Below, one piece after another: positions 17,269-25,946 of a DNA stretch of 46,661 nt. Source of the stretch: JAJYSO01 sp964451785. Its GTDB lineage: Bacteria; Bacteroidota; Bacteroidia; Flavobacteriales; Flavobacteriaceae. Within the stretch, counting starts at the first letter, position 1, and every line of letters begins with the position of its first letter. The notes below the pieces were generated by a model. That model worked only from the letters and a program-made list of their open reading frames with translations, searched no databases and had not been told where the DNA came from. Location of the stretch: the NCBI GenBank assembly GCA_964451785.1, contig CAYVJG010000021.1, positions 1 through 46,661 on the forward strand, read 5' to 3'. A program made the translations under genes and the position numbers.

Positions 17269-17298
17269 CAAATATATTTAAAACACGGCTATATACAA
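17269..17298 (-). promoter_or_regulatory. Bacteroidota-type promoter of the tricorn gene
   Basis: On the minus strand TTG (17298-17296) is followed after 19 nt by TATATTTG (17276-17269). The ATG is 27 bp downstream of the -7 box. Confidence 0.7.
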
Positions 17299-17529
17299 GG
17301 CATATAAAAAATGATTCTACGCATTTATTAGCAATATGATAAATGTGACTTTGAAAACCTCTGTAAAAGTCTATGTGCTCTAAATAGATTGCTTTTACAC
17401 CCTACACACAAAAGCAAATGTTTCAAAAAAATAAATATTTTTTTATGTAATTATTAAAAATTCAACTCACAACATGACAAACACAACGGTTTAATAACGT
17501 AAAAATTAGCGATTTACAAATTTTAAAAG
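17299..17529. other. Divergent intergenic region, no gene
   Basis: AT-rich spacer between the divergent tricorn and T9SS-cargo genes. Apart from the two promoters at its edges, nothing was recognised. Confidence 0.6.
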
Positions 17530-17537
17530 TAACTTTG
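17530..17537 (+). promoter_or_regulatory. -7 box of the T9SS cargo gene
   Basis: TAACTTTG, full TAnnTTTG match, ending 25 bp before the ATG at 17563. Confidence 0.55.
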
Positions 17538-17562
17538 AGAGTAACCAAAAAACAATTGATTT

Positions 17563-19197
17563 ATGCGCAACTTTACTTTATTAGCCTTGATGATCTGCTG
17601 GAGTGTATTCAGCTATGGTCAGGGACACGAAACTTTTGACAATTTTTCGTCATCAGGCACAGCTTATTCTGACGGTAGTTTTACTGGACAAGATGGTGGC
17701 TCATGGAATTATCTTCAATCGCGAGGTGATGCTCAAGCTGAGATTGAAGATGGCAATCCTGCCATTATGCTCGGTAAAAACAAAGAATCCGAATTGACCT
17801 CTCCCTCGTTTTCCAACGGTATTGGCACCTTAGAGTTTACTTATATGCAAGCTTTTAGCACTGATGCCAACTTGGAAGTTTATGTTAACAACCAACTAGT
17901 TTACACGGCAACATCTTCTAACCAGCAAGGTGTAGCCCTTAGCACCGGCACCATACCGATTAACGTCAACGGCAGTTTTACATTGCGTTTTTACAACCCT
18001 TCCGGCGCCGGACAGGTCAATATTGATGACATTATTTGGACCGCTACCAGCTCAAATCCCAGCATTAGCATCCTCACCCCTACGCCCGATCAAGAATTCG
18101 CTCCTGGAACAACACCTGAGCTCTCTTTTTCTGTAGCTAACTTTACACTTTCCTCTAGTGCCACAGCTAATGATGGTGATGGCTATATACAATATGAGAT
18201 TGATGATAATCCGTTCACCAACTACTTTAGTACTGATCCTATTAGCTTAAACAACCTTTCTGCAGGTGAGCATTCAATCATAATCAGCCTCATCAATAAC
18301 TCGGCACTCACGCTTATAGATGCCGACACGGTTGAATTTACAACTTTGGCAAACACCTTGGTCAATACCGTTGCTGAATTGCGTCAAGGTGAGCTCGGGC
18401 ATTATTACACCTTAGATGGGGAAGCAATTCTTTCTTATCAACAGAATTTTCGTCATCAAAAATACGTTCAAGACGCTACAGGGGGCATTTTAATTGACGA
18501 TAACAGTGGCGTTATCACCACAGTTTACAACCGTTATGATGGCATCAGTGGATTGACAGGAAAATTAATCGAAAATAATGGGGTTTTACAACTTCAACCT
18601 ACTGAAGACCCTGGGACTGCGAGCTCAACCGAAAATTTTATTGTTCCTGAAGTCATCACAATTGCCGATTTAATGGCCAATCCATCAGCTTATGAATCTG
18701 AAATTATCGCCTTAGAAAACGTGTCTTTTACGGATGCTGACGGCACAATAACCTTTGATGTAGGTACAAATTATGACTTGACAGATGGCGCTGACACCAC
18801 AACTATGCGCACCAATTTTTACGATGCAGATTACATCGGCAGCATTATTCCTCAGGGCAATCAAGCGGCTGTTGTGGGCATTGCAGCTCAATTTAATGGT
18901 GACGGTCAATTCTATATTCGCGATGCTGACGATTTAGCCGGTACTCCCCTAGGGCTAGAAAGTAACAAGTTTAGTCCTAAAATCAGCCTTTATCCTAATC
19001 CGGCAACAGAAGTAGTGACTTTAGAATTGCAAGGGCAGGCTCAAATTGCCATCTATTCTGTGTTAGGGCAATTGGTCCGTAGCGTCAATACTTCGGGTTT
19101 AACAAAATTAGACATCAGCGACTTATCCTCAGGGCTTTATTTTGTTCAAATCACTAAAAATCAGCAGAGCTTTACCCAAAAACTAATTATCAACTAG
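17563..19197 (+). CDS. Secreted protein with T9SS C-terminal sorting domain and OB-fold-like domain
   Basis: 544 residues, no enzymatic function recognised. A signal peptide (1-19) is followed by a beta-rich region (about 20-165) resembling a jelly-roll (GTLEFTYMQAFSTDANLEVYVNNQLVYTA). A segment at about 165-260 looks Ig/chitobiase-like (ISILTPTPDQEFAPG). The region at about 265-460 resembles the DUF5689/OB-fold type found beside secreted nucleases (HYYTLDGEAILSYQQNFRHQ through GQFYIRDADDL). The last 80 residues are a typical type A sorting domain: ISLYPNPATEVVTLEL, LGQLVRSV, SGLYFVQI and a KLIIN end. It is therefore exported by the type IX system to the cell surface or medium. Own promoter and terminator. 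Confidence 0.85.
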   Translation: MRNFTLLALMICWSVFSYGQGHETFDNFSSSGTAYSDGSFTGQDGGSWNYLQSRGDAQAEIEDGNPAIMLGKNKESELTSPSFSNGIGTLEFTYMQAFSTDANLEVYVNNQLVYTATSSNQQGVALSTGTIPINVNGSFTLRFYNPSGAGQVNIDDIIWTATSSNPSISILTPTPDQEFAPGTTPELSFSVANFTLSSSATANDGDGYIQYEIDDNPFTNYFSTDPISLNNLSAGEHSIIISLINNSALTLIDADTVEFTTLANTLVNTVAELRQGELGHYYTLDGEAILSYQQNFRHQKYVQDATGGILIDDNSGVITTVYNRYDGISGLTGKLIENNGVLQLQPTEDPGTASSTENFIVPEVITIADLMANPSAYESEIIALENVSFTDADGTITFDVGTNYDLTDGADTTTMRTNFYDADYIGSIIPQGNQAAVVGIAAQFNGDGQFYIRDADDLAGTPLGLESNKFSPKISLYPNPATEVVTLELQGQAQIAIYSVLGQLVRSVNTSGLTKLDISDLSSGLYFVQITKNQQSFTQKLIIN

Positions 19198-19221
19198 TTT
19201 TTACACCAGTATCAGCTTACT

Positions 19222-19249
19222 AAGCACTTCACTTGTGGAGTGCTTTTTT
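19222..19249 (+). terminator. Terminator after the T9SS cargo gene
   Basis: Stem AGCACTTC (19223-19230) / GGAGTGCT (19237-19244), extended by A-T pairs and followed by TTTTT. It overlaps the promoter zone of the next gene. Confidence 0.8.
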
Positions 19250-19257
19250 ATTTTGAA

Positions 19258-19265
19258 TACCTTTG
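19258..19265 (+). promoter_or_regulatory. -7 box of the LuxE-family gene
   Basis: TACCTTTG, full TAnnTTTG match, ending only 4 bp before the ATG at 19270. A near-leaderless transcript is implied. Confidence 0.5.
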
Positions 19266-19269
19266 TATT

Positions 19270-20259
19270 ATGAAAACACAGGAACTTCAATCGCGCATTA
19301 GCAATTTGTATCAAGGTGAAGATTTTACGACTTTAGCGCTTGATATTTTCAGATATCAGTATGAACATGTAGCTGTTTATCGTCAGTTTTGTCAAGCCCT
19401 CGGGCGCACAAAAGCACAGGTGAAATCGCTTGAAGATATTCCTTTTCTTCCTATACAATTTTTCAAATCACATCAGATTTTAGCAGAAGGCTATTCTGCT
19501 AAAACCACTTTTACCAGCAGTGGCACCACCGACAGTCAAGTCAGTCAGCATCATGTTGCCGATTTGAGTTTATACGAAACAGTTTTTTACCATGGCTTTC
19601 AGCAGTTTTATCCAGCTGTAGAAGACTTGGTGGTTTTAGCGTTGCTTCCTTCTTACCTCGAGCGTGAAGGCTCATCTTTAATCTACATGGCTGATGCTTT
19701 TATCAAACGCAGTAAACATCCTGAAAGTGGGTTTTACCTCAATGATTACGACAATTTAGCGCAGCATTTAACACGATTAGATGCCGAAGGAAAGCCTGTC
19801 TTATTGCTCGGTGTTTCCTTTGCCTTATTAGATTTAGTTGAGCGTTATCAATTTGATCTCAACCACACTATTATCATGGAAACCGGCGGCATGAAAGGGC
19901 GTCGCAAGGAAATGACGAGAGCCGAGCTGCACCACACATTATCTAAAGGCTTTGGGGTTTCTAAGATTCACAGTGAATATGGCATGACTGAATTACTATC
20001 GCAAGCCTACTCAAAGGGCGACGGTATTTTTAGAGCCAGTGCCAGTATGGATATTCTTATTCGTGAACCCGAAGATGCATTAAGCTTTCTGCCTAATGAA
20101 AAAAGTGGTGGTATCAACATCATTGATTTGGCAAATTTACACTCTTGCTCATTTATAGCTACTCAGGATCTGGGAGTTAAGCACAGCAACGGTACTTTTG
20201 AGGTATTAGGGCGATTTGATCACAGTGATATCCGCGGATGCAATCTGATGGTATTATAA
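19270..20259 (+). CDS. LuxE/PaaK-family acyl transferase (acyl-protein synthetase-like)
   Basis: 329 residues from the chosen ATG; an upstream in-frame ATG at 19240 lies inside the preceding terminator and is rejected. Related to LuxE-type acyl-protein synthetases of the ANL adenylating superfamily. Visible family features are IPFLPIQFFKSH (about 54-65), the Ser/Thr/Gly-rich nucleotide loop TFTSSGTTDSQVSQHH (about 79-94), METGGMKGRRKEM (about 204-216), the SEYGMTELLSQAY motif (about 230-250) and a C-terminal GRFDHSDIRGCNLMVL. The cysteine there may correspond to the acyl-accepting Cys of LuxE; this is inference. No luciferase or reductase genes are near, so a bioluminescence role is not implied. 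The substrate is unknown. Confidence 0.85.
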   Translation: MKTQELQSRISNLYQGEDFTTLALDIFRYQYEHVAVYRQFCQALGRTKAQVKSLEDIPFLPIQFFKSHQILAEGYSAKTTFTSSGTTDSQVSQHHVADLSLYETVFYHGFQQFYPAVEDLVVLALLPSYLEREGSSLIYMADAFIKRSKHPESGFYLNDYDNLAQHLTRLDAEGKPVLLLGVSFALLDLVERYQFDLNHTIIMETGGMKGRRKEMTRAELHHTLSKGFGVSKIHSEYGMTELLSQAYSKGDGIFRASASMDILIREPEDALSFLPNEKSGGINIIDLANLHSCSFIATQDLGVKHSNGTFEVLGRFDHSDIRGCNLMVL

Positions 20260-20382
20260 TTGAAGTGTTATTTTTTTGTTAATGCATGTGACTTACTAAA
20301 ATATATCTAACTTTATTCCGTTATTTACAATGCTAAAATGCTAAGATGAAGTTTTTTCATGATAGATTGGTTAGTTAGCTTG

Positions 20383-20424
20383 GAAAGCCCGAACGCATTG
20401 TTGCTCGGGCTTTCTGATTTTTTA
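20383..20424 (+). terminator. Terminator in the gap after the LuxE-family gene
   Basis: 10-bp stem GAAAGCCCGA (20383-20392) / TCGGGCTTTC (20405-20414) followed by TGATTTTTTA. It lies 124 bp past the stop codon. The rest of the 20260-20619 gap holds no recognised gene; a short untranslated RNA ending here is possible but unsupported. Confidence 0.8.
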
Positions 20425-20619
20425 TACTTAGCTATCTGTATATAAGTGAATTAATCATTTTTTGCACACTACACCTCATCAACTGACGTTTTAGTCGATA
20501 AAAGTGTTATTTTTCACCTCTGAAAGACTTCGATTTTCAATCCGAATTGTTAAGCATTTAACAGACAGATGCTTATTAAAAAATCTCATCGTCACAAAAC
20601 AACTCTAAACACACAATAT

Positions 20620-21171
20620 ATGAAAACAGTTTATCTCTTTTTAGGCTTATTAATCAGCTTTGCCAGTAGTGTATCAGCACAAACAGAAATTAATTGGATG
20701 AGTATGAATGAAGCCTTAGCGGCTCAAAAAGAAAATCCCAAGAAAATCATCATGGACGCTTACACCGATTGGTGCGGTCCTTGTAAGTTGATGGACAAAA
20801 AGACCTTTCACAATCCAGATATCGTTAAGTATATCAACAAAAACTATTACGCTGTAAAATTTAATGCTGAAGGGCGCGAAGTGATTCGCTATAACAACTA
20901 CACCTACGACAATCCTAAGTACGATCCGTCACGCAAAGGGCAGCGCAACTACCAGCACTTATTTGCGCGTTACCTCAAAATCAACGGCTATCCGAGCATT
21001 GTCTTTTTTGATGAAGAAGGCAAAATGATTGCGCCTGTTGTGGGTTATCGCACGCCGCGTCAATTAGAAATTTATCTTAAAATGATTGCGAGCAATGATT
21101 ACAAAAATGTAGTCACCAAAGAACAATGGGAAACGTATCAAAAAAACTTTACACACACGTTCAAAAACTAG
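20620..21171 (+). CDS. Secreted thioredoxin-fold protein
   Basis: 183 residues from the ATG at 20620, chosen because it begins a clean signal peptide (MKTVYLFLGLLISFASSVSAQ). The in-frame ATG at 20569 would add 17 polar residues before it. The thioredoxin active site WCGPC has Cys52 and Cys55, within MDAYTDWCGPCKLMD. The cis-proline region GYPSIVFFDEEGK follows at about 133-145. The spacing between CxxC and cis-Pro is enlarged by an insert (YNNYTYDNPKYDPSRKGQRN), typical of Bacteroidota periplasmic thioredoxin-like or DUF255-type proteins. A role in periplasmic disulfide reduction is likely, partner unknown. Convergent with comEC, stop codons 8 bp apart. Confidence 0.9.
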   Translation: MKTVYLFLGLLISFASSVSAQTEINWMSMNEALAAQKENPKKIIMDAYTDWCGPCKLMDKKTFHNPDIVKYINKNYYAVKFNAEGREVIRYNNYTYDNPKYDPSRKGQRNYQHLFARYLKINGYPSIVFFDEEGKMIAPVVGYRTPRQLEIYLKMIASNDYKNVVTKEQWETYQKNFTHTFKN

Positions 21172-21179
21172 AGCGCGTG

Positions 21180-23225
21180 TCAATAATTCAGTTTTGCAAA
21201 TCCCTTTTTACCGGTGTAGTGAAAAGGGATTTTCTTTTCTTTACAAGTCATTCGCCAGCGTGTAATCATATTTTTATAGTTACTGCCATCAGCTATAATA
21301 CTTTGGGGATGTAGCGAGTCAATCACACGTTCAAGGTTGATTTTAGGCGATTGGCGCAGCAATAAAATGTCAGGAGATCGCAGTTGCGGCACTCGCCAAA
21401 TCCCAAAACTATCAATGACAAAAATTCGTTGCTTACCGATGATGAAGCTATTCTGAATCTGTTGAATCACCTGCCAGTTTCCAAAATCCTTTTCATTTTG
21501 AATACCTTCAACAAAAGCCAGTTGCACCGCTTTTTTCCTCGACAGTGACGAATCTGTCAGCAGCACAAATTGATGACCGTTCTGCACCCCTAAAACCGTG
21601 TGCCTCGTTTTGTGGAAAACATAAAATACATGTTGATTTTGGATCTGCTTAAACTCATAAGCATAACTGAGCTCTAGCGCAATTAACAACATCAAGAAGC
21701 TCAGCCAATACAGTCGTTTTTGCCTGTAAACAGCAAAGCCAAGTGCCACTAAACAAACTACAGAAATAACGAGCATTGCAGGTGAAAAATACAAGTGTCG
21801 AATAATAAATTCTTCTTGCTGAGCTACCCAATCTACTATGCCCTGTAATACATCTAAAATCCAACCATAACCCTGTACCATGATAGTTGGTAAATGATCT
21901 ATTCCTAATAAAAGAAGAACAATTACACCAACTTCAATAATTACTCCAATAAATGGAATAATCAGCAAATTACTGATAAAAAATAAACCCGGAAATTGGT
22001 GAAAATAAAACAAACTCAGAGGCAAAACTCCGAGTTGAGCCGACAAAGTTACGCTGGTAATTCCCCAAATGTAACGTCCGACTTTCGTTTTAAACTGAAA
22101 CAATTTAAAGAGCTTTTTCTGAAAAATAAGAATTGACAATACCGCAGCATAGCTCAACTGAAAGCCGACATCGTATAAAAAATTGGGATTGTAAACTAAT
22201 AACACCAAAGCCGATAAACACAGCATATTAATTGTCAAACTCCGCCGATTAAAAAACAAGCCCAAACTCAAAAAGGAAAACATAGTTACTGCCCGTAAAA
22301 TAGAAGGCGATAAACCTACCAAAACAGCGTAAATCCACAACAAAACAATCACAACTATTGTCCGCATAGTCTTTCCGTATGGCAAAAGTGTTAGTGGTTT
22401 AAAAACCCATAACAAAAAGAACAGCAATATCCCGATATGCAATCCGGATACCGCCAACACATGCACTACCCCAGCATCGATAAAGTGTTGGTAATTTGTA
22501 TCTGTCATCTCGCCGCGCTGCCCGAGTAACAGTGCTTCAATTAAGGCGATTTGATTAGGTGTAAATTCTGTTTGTTCTAATTTCAAATCTATAGATCGCC
22601 TCAAATGAGCGGCCCATGAAGTCACTGAAAACCCTGAGGCCGGTATGACATATACCCCATTTCGCTTCACTTCTATCTGCTTAAAAATAGCTTTTTGCCG
22701 CATGTATTTAGCATAATCAAATTGATACGGATTACGCGGTGTATAAATATTTGTCAATTTGCTGTAAACCACAGCGACATCACCTACTAGTAAAGGTGGC
22801 GGTAGTGAATCATGCCGAATAGACAACAACACCTGCCCCTGCACGGGTTGCTGATTGATACGTTCTAGTTCTGCTAAATAGTTAAATTGATACGGATTAG
22901 GATTGAGCTTATCGGTTACTTTCAACTCTAAAACCGCTGTTTGATCAGGCAGGTGTTGCATATAATGCTGCGGATTCTGTGACGGTTGCTGTATTTGTGT
23001 AAGTAATACTCCCAGTCCGCAAATACTGATAAAACTCAGTCCTAAAAACCACAAATCTATATGCCAGTGTCGTTTTGCCCAAAAATAACAACCTACCAGC
23101 ACCAAAAACAGAAGTAACTCGCCGTAAAGAATATTTTGAAAATGCCAAGGCACAAAAGGGGTTACACTCATGCCTAAAACAAAAGCGAGTGTGACAAAAA
23201 CAGGGATGGCATGAGGGCGATTCAT
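21180..23225 (-). CDS. comEC: ComEC/Rec2 family DNA-uptake channel protein
   Basis: 681 residues. Inner-membrane channel that passes single-stranded DNA into the cytoplasm during transformation. An N-terminal DUF4131-type region has membrane segments and a soluble OB-like part (about 40-200). The Competence domain contains the signature ALLLGQRGEMTD, then HVLAVSGLHIGILLFFLLW (about 228-275), followed by about eight membrane helices. The C-terminal roughly 160 residues resemble the end of the usual metallo-beta-lactamase-like domain (SPDILLLRQSPKINLERVI) but have no HxHxDH motif, so that domain is degenerate. It starts 34 bp after the NlpC/P60 gene on the same strand, probably one transcript. 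dprA at 29 kb is a functional partner in natural transformation. Confidence 0.92.
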   Translation of the reverse strand: MNRPHAIPVFVTLAFVLGMSVTPFVPWHFQNILYGELLLFLVLVGCYFWAKRHWHIDLWFLGLSFISICGLGVLLTQIQQPSQNPQHYMQHLPDQTAVLELKVTDKLNPNPYQFNYLAELERINQQPVQGQVLLSIRHDSLPPPLLVGDVAVVYSKLTNIYTPRNPYQFDYAKYMRQKAIFKQIEVKRNGVYVIPASGFSVTSWAAHLRRSIDLKLEQTEFTPNQIALIEALLLGQRGEMTDTNYQHFIDAGVVHVLAVSGLHIGILLFFLLWVFKPLTLLPYGKTMRTIVVIVLLWIYAVLVGLSPSILRAVTMFSFLSLGLFFNRRSLTINMLCLSALVLLVYNPNFLYDVGFQLSYAAVLSILIFQKKLFKLFQFKTKVGRYIWGITSVTLSAQLGVLPLSLFYFHQFPGLFFISNLLIIPFIGVIIEVGVIVLLLLGIDHLPTIMVQGYGWILDVLQGIVDWVAQQEEFIIRHLYFSPAMLVISVVCLVALGFAVYRQKRLYWLSFLMLLIALELSYAYEFKQIQNQHVFYVFHKTRHTVLGVQNGHQFVLLTDSSLSRKKAVQLAFVEGIQNEKDFGNWQVIQQIQNSFIIGKQRIFVIDSFGIWRVPQLRSPDILLLRQSPKINLERVIDSLHPQSIIADGSNYKNMITRWRMTCKEKKIPFHYTGKKGFAKLNY

Positions 23226-23259
23226 CCCTTAAAGTTAGTAAAAACAAATGAGAAAAGCT

Positions 23260-23862
23260 TTATTTTAAAACACGCCTAGCTTCTACAAAAGCATTGCGCC
23301 AATACCGTTGATCGAGCTCTGACACCATCACACCGCCGTGTGTTGTAGCATGAATAAATTGAATGTGATTAGCTTCAACTTCTACCACCAATCCGACGTG
23401 ATTAATGCGGTTGCGGCGTGGATTCGTTTCAAAAAACAACAAATCGCCCATGCGTACTTCGTCTTCTAAAATACGTTTGCCTTCTTTAGCCATAGCGCGT
23501 GAGGTGCGTGGCAAAAAGATATCGGCCGCATTGATAAAAGAGGTATAAATCAATCCTGAGCAATCCATACCGCGTTTTGAAGTGCCCCCATAGCGGTATT
23601 TTGTACCGAGAAAACCCATGGCATAATCGATTATTTCAACCGCCTTATCGGGCACGGCTTTACGGCGTTGCTTTTCGCGTTCAGCCTGCTCTTTTTCTAG
23701 CGCTAAATGATAACGGTCAACCGTCACCTTTTCGATTAATACACTTTCGGGATAATTAGCTGTGGCTTCACGATAAGCTTCAGCCTCTCGAAGTCGCTTA
23801 TCTGCACTTCCACAAGAAGTCAATACACCGATTAAAAAAGCAACACTCAGTAGTTTTTTCAT
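23260..23862 (-). CDS. NlpC/P60 (C40) cell-wall peptidase, lipoprotein
   Basis: 200 residues. It hydrolyses peptide cross-links or stems in peptidoglycan. Lipoprotein signal with lipobox LTSC (Cys17), then a charged helical linker (about 22-70). The NlpC/P60 domain spans about 74-195: catalytic Cys101 in GMDCSGL, His155 in INHVGLV and polar residue His171 in FIHATTHGG. It begins the transcript that continues into comEC. This pairing is common in Flavobacteriia but its functional meaning is not established. Confidence 0.94.
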   Translation of the reverse strand: MKKLLSVAFLIGVLTSCGSADKRLREAEAYREATANYPESVLIEKVTVDRYHLALEKEQAEREKQRRKAVPDKAVEIIDYAMGFLGTKYRYGGTSKRGMDCSGLIYTSFINAADIFLPRTSRAMAKEGKRILEDEVRMGDLLFFETNPRRNRINHVGLVVEVEANHIQFIHATTHGGVMVSELDQRYWRNAFVEARRVLK

Positions 23863-23994
23863 ATTTTCTCTTTCTCAAGTCAAGAAAGTCTCTCTTAATT
23901 ACACAGTTGTGTGTAAATATACAGTTTTCTCTCTATTATCATTTATCAACTTCAAAAAGCAACTTAATATTGTTTACATTTACAGCACAAAAGG

Positions 23995-24020
23995 TTAAAA
24001 ATAATTCTAATTGGTATAAC
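23995..24020 (-). repeat. 26-bp dispersed repeat word upstream of the S66 peptidase gene
   Basis: Exact reverse complement of 42735-42760, and related to 46491-46515 and 30321-30344. Core TATACCAATTAGAATTATTT on the minus strand. It ends two bases before the ATG at 24023, so it forms the leader and ribosome-binding region of that gene. Confidence 0.8.
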
Positions 24021-24022
24021 TT

Positions 24023-24919
24023 ATGATTTACCCTCAACCGCTTCAAGCCGGTGATAAAGTAGCTATTGTGGCTACAGCGCGAAAAGTTTCGGAAGCAGAA
24101 CTCAACTTTGCTATAGCGCTACTCAGATCATGGCAATTGCAACCGGTTATTGGTCGCAGTATAGGGGTTGAAGATTGTCAATTTGCTGGTGATGACAAGA
24201 CCAGAGCAGCCGATTTACAAACCCAATTAGACCATCCTGACATCAAAGCGATTTGGTGCGCGCGCGGTGGATATGGCACGGTGCGCATCATTGATACGCT
24301 AGATTTTTCACAATTCAAAAAGCACCCTAAATGGATTATTGGTTACAGCGATGTTACCGCTCTACACGCTATTGTCCAAAAACATGGTATCGCGAGTTTG
24401 CACGCTGAAATGCCGGCTTTGATCGCTAAAAAATCAGCCGAAACTACAGCTACACTTCAAGCCTGTTTGTTTGGTAAGCTTCCGACTTACAGTTGGCAAC
24501 CGTCAGCACTCAATCGTCATGGCGTTGCTGAAGGCGAATTAATCGGTGGTAATTTATCGGTTTTATATTCCCTTTGTGGGAGTAATACGGTAGCCGATAT
24601 GGCGGGTAAAATCCTATTTTTAGAAGATTTAGATGAATACCTCTATCACATAGATCGGATGATGCAAAACCTATATCGCAATGGCTGGCTAAATCACTTA
24701 GCAGGCCTACTTATTGGCGGTATGAGTAGCATGCACGACAACAGTATTTCCTTTGGAAAATCGGCTGAAGAAATTATTTTAGACCGCGTCAAAGCTTATG
24801 ACTTTCCTGTAAGTTTCGGTTGTCCAACTGGGCATTTAAACACCAACAAAGCACTGATTTTAGGGCGAAAAGTTCGCTTAGAAATAACTGATTCTTCTTC
24901 AAATTTACAATTTGTATAA
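24023..24919 (+). CDS. LD-carboxypeptidase (S66 family)
   Basis: 298 residues. Cytoplasmic serine peptidase that removes the terminal D-alanine from murein tetrapeptides during peptidoglycan recycling. No signal peptide. The N-terminal domain begins YPQPLQAGDKVAIVATAR. Nucleophile Ser109 lies in GYSDVTALH; Glu201 in LEDLDEYLYHIDRM and His271 in CPTGHLNTNKAL complete the Ser-Glu-His triad. The motif ARGGYGT (80-86) is also present. First gene of a rightward series with the GNAT, DegT and Wzx genes. The gap to the GNAT gene is 27 bp, so co-transcription is likely although the roles differ. Confidence 0.95.
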   Translation: MIYPQPLQAGDKVAIVATARKVSEAELNFAIALLRSWQLQPVIGRSIGVEDCQFAGDDKTRAADLQTQLDHPDIKAIWCARGGYGTVRIIDTLDFSQFKKHPKWIIGYSDVTALHAIVQKHGIASLHAEMPALIAKKSAETTATLQACLFGKLPTYSWQPSALNRHGVAEGELIGGNLSVLYSLCGSNTVADMAGKILFLEDLDEYLYHIDRMMQNLYRNGWLNHLAGLLIGGMSSMHDNSISFGKSAEEIILDRVKAYDFPVSFGCPTGHLNTNKALILGRKVRLEITDSSSNLQFV

Positions 24920-24946
24920 ACTGTTTTAAACCGACTTCAATTGACG

Positions 24947-25918
24947 ATGACCGACTACAGCATTCAACTTTACACTTCTGCTCTGCAAAACGATTGGAAT
25001 CAATTTATCCGTTCTTCAAAAAATGGAACCTTTCTTTTTGATCGTCGGTTTATGGACTATCACAGTGATAGATTTACGGACTATTCCCTTTTAATTTACC
25101 GCAAGTCTAAACTTGTCGCTGTCTTGCCGGCACATCGCATCGGAGATGAATTATTTGCGCACAAAGGATTGACTTATGGCGAATTAATTGTTTCTAAAAC
25201 TCTAAAATTTAATCGCATTGCAGCCATTTTTCAACAAATCTTACAGCATTTAGATCAGCAAGGCATCACACACTTAACCTTAAAACTCATTCCACATATT
25301 TATCACGCTTATCCTGCTGAAGAATCGCTTTACATTTTACACTATTTAAAGGCCGAATGTATTCATTGCGACCTGAGTTCGTCAATTGATTTAGCACACA
25401 AATTAAAACTGCAATCCAATCGTTTAGAAGGCGTCAAGAAAGCGCAAAAACACGACTTAACAATTCGAAAAGACAAAAACCTAGCGGCTTTTTGGCACAC
25501 TATTCTTATCCCTAATTTACAGCGTCAGCACCAAGCGCATCCTGTACACTCAGCTGAAGAAATCCAATTGCTCGCAGACAGATTTCCTAAAAACATTGTA
25601 CAGTACAATGTATATCAAGGTGAAAAATTAGTGGGCGGCACCACTCTATTTATCACAGACAAGGTGGTACATACGCAGTACATTTCAGCAAATGAACAAC
25701 GTCAAGAATTAGGGACGCTCGATTATTTATTTCAGCATTTAATCACTTTGTTCTCGACAGAAAAAGCTTACTTTGATTTTGGCACTTCGAGCACGTCACA
25801 AGGATTAAACAGTGGGTTATTGTATTGGAAAAATTGTTTTGGAGCGCGTGGCATAGTGTCTTCTACCTATAAACTTACTGTCAAAAATCACTACTTACTA
25901 GACGAGTTATCGGCTTAA
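24947..25918 (+). CDS. GNAT/FemAB-like acyltransferase
   Basis: 323 residues. A double-GNAT fold of the FemAB/acetyltransf_6 type is suggested by length and by the conserved C-terminal half: NRLEGVKKAQKHDLTIRKD (about 158-176), FPKNIVQYNVYQGEKLVGGTTLF (about 210-235), HTQYISANEQRQELGTLDYLF (about 243-263) and YFDFGTSS. The start ATG at 24947 is preferred over a TTG two codons earlier. It lies between the S66 gene and a DegT aminotransferase that begins 28 bp later. A plausible role is N-acylation of the amino sugar made by that aminotransferase, as WecD does after WecE in enteric bacteria. The sequence type differs from WecD, so this is context-based inference. Confidence 0.72.
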   Translation: MTDYSIQLYTSALQNDWNQFIRSSKNGTFLFDRRFMDYHSDRFTDYSLLIYRKSKLVAVLPAHRIGDELFAHKGLTYGELIVSKTLKFNRIAAIFQQILQHLDQQGITHLTLKLIPHIYHAYPAEESLYILHYLKAECIHCDLSSSIDLAHKLKLQSNRLEGVKKAQKHDLTIRKDKNLAAFWHTILIPNLQRQHQAHPVHSAEEIQLLADRFPKNIVQYNVYQGEKLVGGTTLFITDKVVHTQYISANEQRQELGTLDYLFQHLITLFSTEKAYFDFGTSSTSQGLNSGLLYWKNCFGARGIVSSTYKLTVKNHYLLDELSA

Positions 25919-25946
25919 AATCAATATAATTTCGTATTTTGTTCTT

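Noticed and set aside
19270..20259. Bioluminescence-type lux function for the LuxE-family gene
   Set aside because: No luxAB, luxCD or related genes nearby; family membership alone does not imply light production.
20260..20424. Possible small RNA ending in the strong hairpin at 20383-20424
   Set aside because: No full TAnnTTTG promoter box and no known RNA family pattern; the hairpin can simply terminate the upstream gene.
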